This document shows positions 6,854-8,284 of a stretch of DNA of 8,284 bases, piece after piece (within the stretch, counting starts at the first letter, position 1; each line of letters starts with the position of its first letter). This stretch comes from Silvimonas sp. (GTDB lineage Bacteria > Pseudomonadota > Gammaproteobacteria > Burkholderiales > Chitinibacteraceae). Where the stretch lies: contig JASLES010000362.1 in assembly GCA_030151005.1 (NCBI GenBank), positions 1 to 8,284 on the forward strand. The letters are read 5' to 3'. The position numbers and the translations under genes are program-made. The notes below the pieces were generated by a model. That model was not told the origin of the DNA, did no database searches, and worked only from the letters and a program-made list of their open reading frames with translations.

Positions 6854-6877
6854 CCGTTGCCGTTGCCGTTGCCGTTG
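6854..6877 (+). repeat. CCGTTG hexamer tandem array, 4 copies
   Basis: Four perfect copies of CCGTTG (CAACGG on the minus strand) run from 6854 to 6877. The array sits at the mirror position of the AAAGCC array relative to the inner inverted pair, but its unit differs in sequence. It is followed by GATTTTGGGTTTGAAG and then the inverted 12-mer at 6892-6903. Confidence 0.9.
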
Positions 6878-6993
6878 ATTTTGGGTTTGAAGTTGCTTTT
6901 GACGTTCTCCCCCATTAAAGCCAAGCGCCGAGGGCGTGGAGGGAGACCTTAGGCTCCCGACCAACCGAGGGCAGCCCGGAGGGCCGCCAGGCT

Positions 6994-7042
6994 GGGGTCG
7001 CCTTTCTTTGCCTACTTTCTTTGGCGAAGCAAAGAAAGTAGG
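6994..7042 (-). repeat. Right 49-nt hairpin core of the composite repeat, inverted copy
   Basis: CCTACTTTCTTTG (7011-7023) and CAAAGAAAGTAGG (7030-7042) form a perfect 13-bp stem with loop GCGAAG. The adjoining GGGGTCGCCTTTCTTTG (6994-7010) is the exact complement of the left copy's third segment. Compared with the left core on the same strand sense, five positions differ: one in the loop and four at the base of the stem. The four stem changes make two compensatory base-pair swaps. Confidence 0.9.
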
Positions 7043-7149
7043 GTGGCCCCGGCACCCCGGGTATCAAAATGCTTTTAAACCTGCGCCGCAAGGCGCTAAC
7101 AACCGCCTTTGTCCTGCACAGGCAAACCACTGCCGCCAACCCCATCCCC

Positions 7150-7178
7150 AAAAAAAAGACCGCCCGTTCAGGGCGGCC
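7150..7178 (-). terminator. Intrinsic terminator of aceA
   Basis: On the minus strand GGCCGCCC (complement of 7171-7178), a TGAAC loop and GGGCGGTC (complement of 7158-7165) form an 8-bp stem with one G-T pair. Eight T residues follow directly (complement of 7150-7157). It lies about 106 bases past the aceA stop. The 3' UTR between (7179-7284) also holds a GCGGCG/CGCCGC dyad at 7231-7251 but no gene. Confidence 0.93.
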
Positions 7179-7284
7179 TATCAGAGCGTGAAGACAAGAA
7201 TTGCGGCTACAGCAAAACGGTCCTGCCACAGCGGCGTGCGGGTCGCGCCGCCGTGCGCAATATTGATTCGGACTCAAGCCCGGA

Positions 7285-8284
7285 TCAGTGGAACTGTTCT
7301 TCCTCAGTCGAGCCCTTCAGCGCGGTCGTGGACGACTGACCTTGCTGGATGGTCTGCGTCACCGCGTCAAAGTAGCCAGTACCCACTTCGCGTTGATGCT
7401 TCACGGCGGTGAAGCCGCGCTCTGCGGCAGCAAATTCGGCCTGCTGCAGTTCCACAAACGCGCTCATGCCGGTACGGGCGTAGCCGTGGGCCAGGTTGAA
7501 CATGCCGTAGTTCAGCGAATGGAAACCCGCCAGCGTAATGAACTGGAACTTGTAGCCCATCTTGCCCAGTTCTTGCTGGAACTTGGCAATGGTGGCGTCG
7601 TCCAGGTTCTTCTTCCAGTTAAACGACGGCGAACAGTTGTACGACAAGAGCTTGCCCGGGAATTTGGCGTGGATGGCCTCCGCAAACTTGCGGGCGTATT
7701 CCAGGTCCGGCTTGCCGGTTTCGCACCAGATCAGATCGCAGTATGGCGCATAGGCCAGACCACGGCTGATGGCTTGTTCCAAGCCCGGTTTGGTCCGGTA
7801 GAAGCCTTCCGGGGTGCGCTCGCCGGTGCAAAACGGCTTGTCGTTGTCGTCCACGTCGCTGGTCAACAGGTCAGCGGCTTCAGCATCGGTACGGGCCACC
7901 AGAATGGTTGGTACGCCCATCACGTCGGCAGCCAGACGGGCGGCCACCAGTTTTTCGATGGCTTCGCGCGTCGGTACCAGCACCTTGCCGCCCATGTGGC
8001 CGCATTTTTTCACGCTGGCCAACTGGTCTTCAAAGTGCACGCCGGCCGCGCCGGCTTCGATCATGCCCTTCATCAGTTCGTGGGCGTTAAGTACGCCGCC
8101 GAAACCGGCTTCAGCATCGGCTACGATCGGGGCGAACCAGTCAATGCTGTCGTCGCCTTCGGAATGAGAGATCTGGTCAGCGCGTTGCAGCGTGTTGTTG
8201 ATGCGACGCACGACTTGCGGTACCGAGTTCGCCGGGTACAGCGACTGGTCCGGATACATTTCGCTGCCCAGGTTGGCGTCTGCC
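7285..8284 (-). CDS. aceA: Isocitrate lyase, N-terminus beyond window edge
   Basis: Isocitrate lyase cleaves isocitrate to glyoxylate and succinate, the first step of the glyoxylate shunt, in the cytoplasm. The frame is open through the right edge. The methionine at 8257-8259 is internal: the codons before it read ADANLGSE, which continue the family sequence, and roughly 100 N-terminal residues are missing by comparison with E. coli AceA (434 residues). Counting from that methionine, ADAEAGFGG (48-56) contributes metal-binding residues. KKCGHMGGKVLVP (84-96) carries the catalytic cysteine, C86, in the diagnostic KKCGH motif. WCET (178-181) and NCSPSFNWKKNLDD (208-221) line the substrate pocket. 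The C-terminus STEEEQFH matches the family lid tail. The gene is intact where visible and close in sequence to the E. coli enzyme. It is co-oriented with aceB, but about 2.8 kb and two opposite-strand genes separate them. Confidence 0.98.
   Translation of the reverse strand, partial: ADANLGSEMYPDQSLYPANSVPQVVRRINNTLQRADQISHSEGDDSIDWFAPIVADAEAGFGGVLNAHELMKGMIEAGAAGVHFEDQLASVKKCGHMGGKVLVPTREAIEKLVAARLAADVMGVPTILVARTDAEAADLLTSDVDDNDKPFCTGERTPEGFYRTKPGLEQAISRGLAYAPYCDLIWCETGKPDLEYARKFAEAIHAKFPGKLLSYNCSPSFNWKKNLDDATIAKFQQELGKMGYKFQFITLAGFHSLNYGMFNLAHGYARTGMSAFVELQQAEFAAAERGFTAVKHQREVGTGYFDAVTQTIQQGQSSTTALKGSTEEEQFH

Larger units (their letters stand above)
6342..7101. repeat. Nested quasi-palindromic repeat composite (about 760 bp), non-coding
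   Basis: This block lies between the convergent ends of the GST gene and aceA. Its ends are imperfect inverted repeats of about 100 bp. TGTTAGCGCCTT at 6342-6353 matches the complement of 7090-7101; both ends then carry a small GCGCC/GGCGC hairpin, TTTTGAT, a GC-rich stretch and the 49-nt hairpin core. Further in are an inverted 12-mer GTCAAAAGCAAC (6578-6589; complement at 6892-6903), a hexamer array on each side, and an inner inverted pair at 6680-6827. The arm between the left core and the 12-mer holds other dyads, for example CCCC-TTC-GGGG (6451-6461) and TTCCCTG/CAGGGAA (6462-6468/6495-6501). No transposase or convincing gene is inside, and no target-site duplication is obvious at the edges. 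The order of layers is mirrored but spacing is not equal (240 bases on the left and 167 on the right between core and inner pair). Confidence 0.8.

Noticed and set aside
6600..6877. Possible CRISPR array
   Set aside because: The repeats are contiguous hexamers with no spacers, and no cas gene is present.
6342..7101. Insertion sequence or classical MITE
   Set aside because: No transposase reading frame is present and no clear target-site duplication flanks the inverted ends (CCTTGAAATGC on the left, ACCGCCTTTG on the right). It is reported as a repeat composite instead.
6915..7412. Reading frames of 120 (minus strand) and 158 (plus strand) residues over the right repeat arm
   Set aside because: Both translate the right hairpin core (PYFLCFAKES and LPTFFGEAKK), cross the aceA terminator, and the plus-strand one runs antisense into aceA. 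No ribosome binding site or protein family is recognisable.

Overview
The window reads as chromosomal DNA of a betaproteobacterium, possibly of the Neisseriales. This is an inference from protein style (AceA, AceB, a DUF3422 protein, a glycine-zipper protein), moderately high GC and a Neisseria dRS3-like repeat; it is not a firm taxonomic call. Seven protein-coding genes are supported, two of them cut by the window edges. No rRNA, tRNA, CRISPR array, transposase or integrase was seen.

Layout: the left 4.5 kb is all on the minus strand. It holds the 5' part of a secreted glycine-zipper protein (1-449), a YibF-like glutathione S-transferase (596-1213), a DUF3422 membrane-anchored protein (1361-2674) and malate synthase A, aceB (2863-4458), which has a clear intrinsic terminator. 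A 148-bp divergent promoter region (4459-4606) separates aceB from a plus-strand pair: a LysR-type regulator (4607-5503) and a second glutathione S-transferase (5609-6250). At the right edge the minus-strand isocitrate lyase gene, aceA (7285 to beyond 8284), ends in a strong terminator at 7150-7178.

AceA cleaves isocitrate to glyoxylate and succinate, and AceB condenses glyoxylate with acetyl-CoA to give malate, so the window carries both enzymes of the glyoxylate shunt. They are co-oriented but lie about 2.8 kb apart, split by the LysR-GST pair and a repeat block, so they are not one simple operon. The LysR regulator is a reasonable candidate regulator of aceB by position only.

The most unusual part is the 1,034-bp gene-free stretch at 6251-7284, between the convergent 3' ends of the GST gene and aceA. 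It holds a nested, quasi-palindromic repeat composite (about 6342-7101). From outside in, the layers are: imperfect terminal inverted repeats of about 100 bp, each with a 49-nt core forming a perfect 13-bp hairpin; a 12-bp inverted pair; hexamer arrays (AAAGCC x4 on the left, CCGTTG x4 on the right); and an inner REPIN-like inverted pair with a perfect dRS3-type match. The two core hairpins differ at two stem positions, and both changes are compensatory. Several open reading frames cross this block but look like translated repeat, not genes. No new protein-based system is evident; the repeat composite is the part most worth following up.
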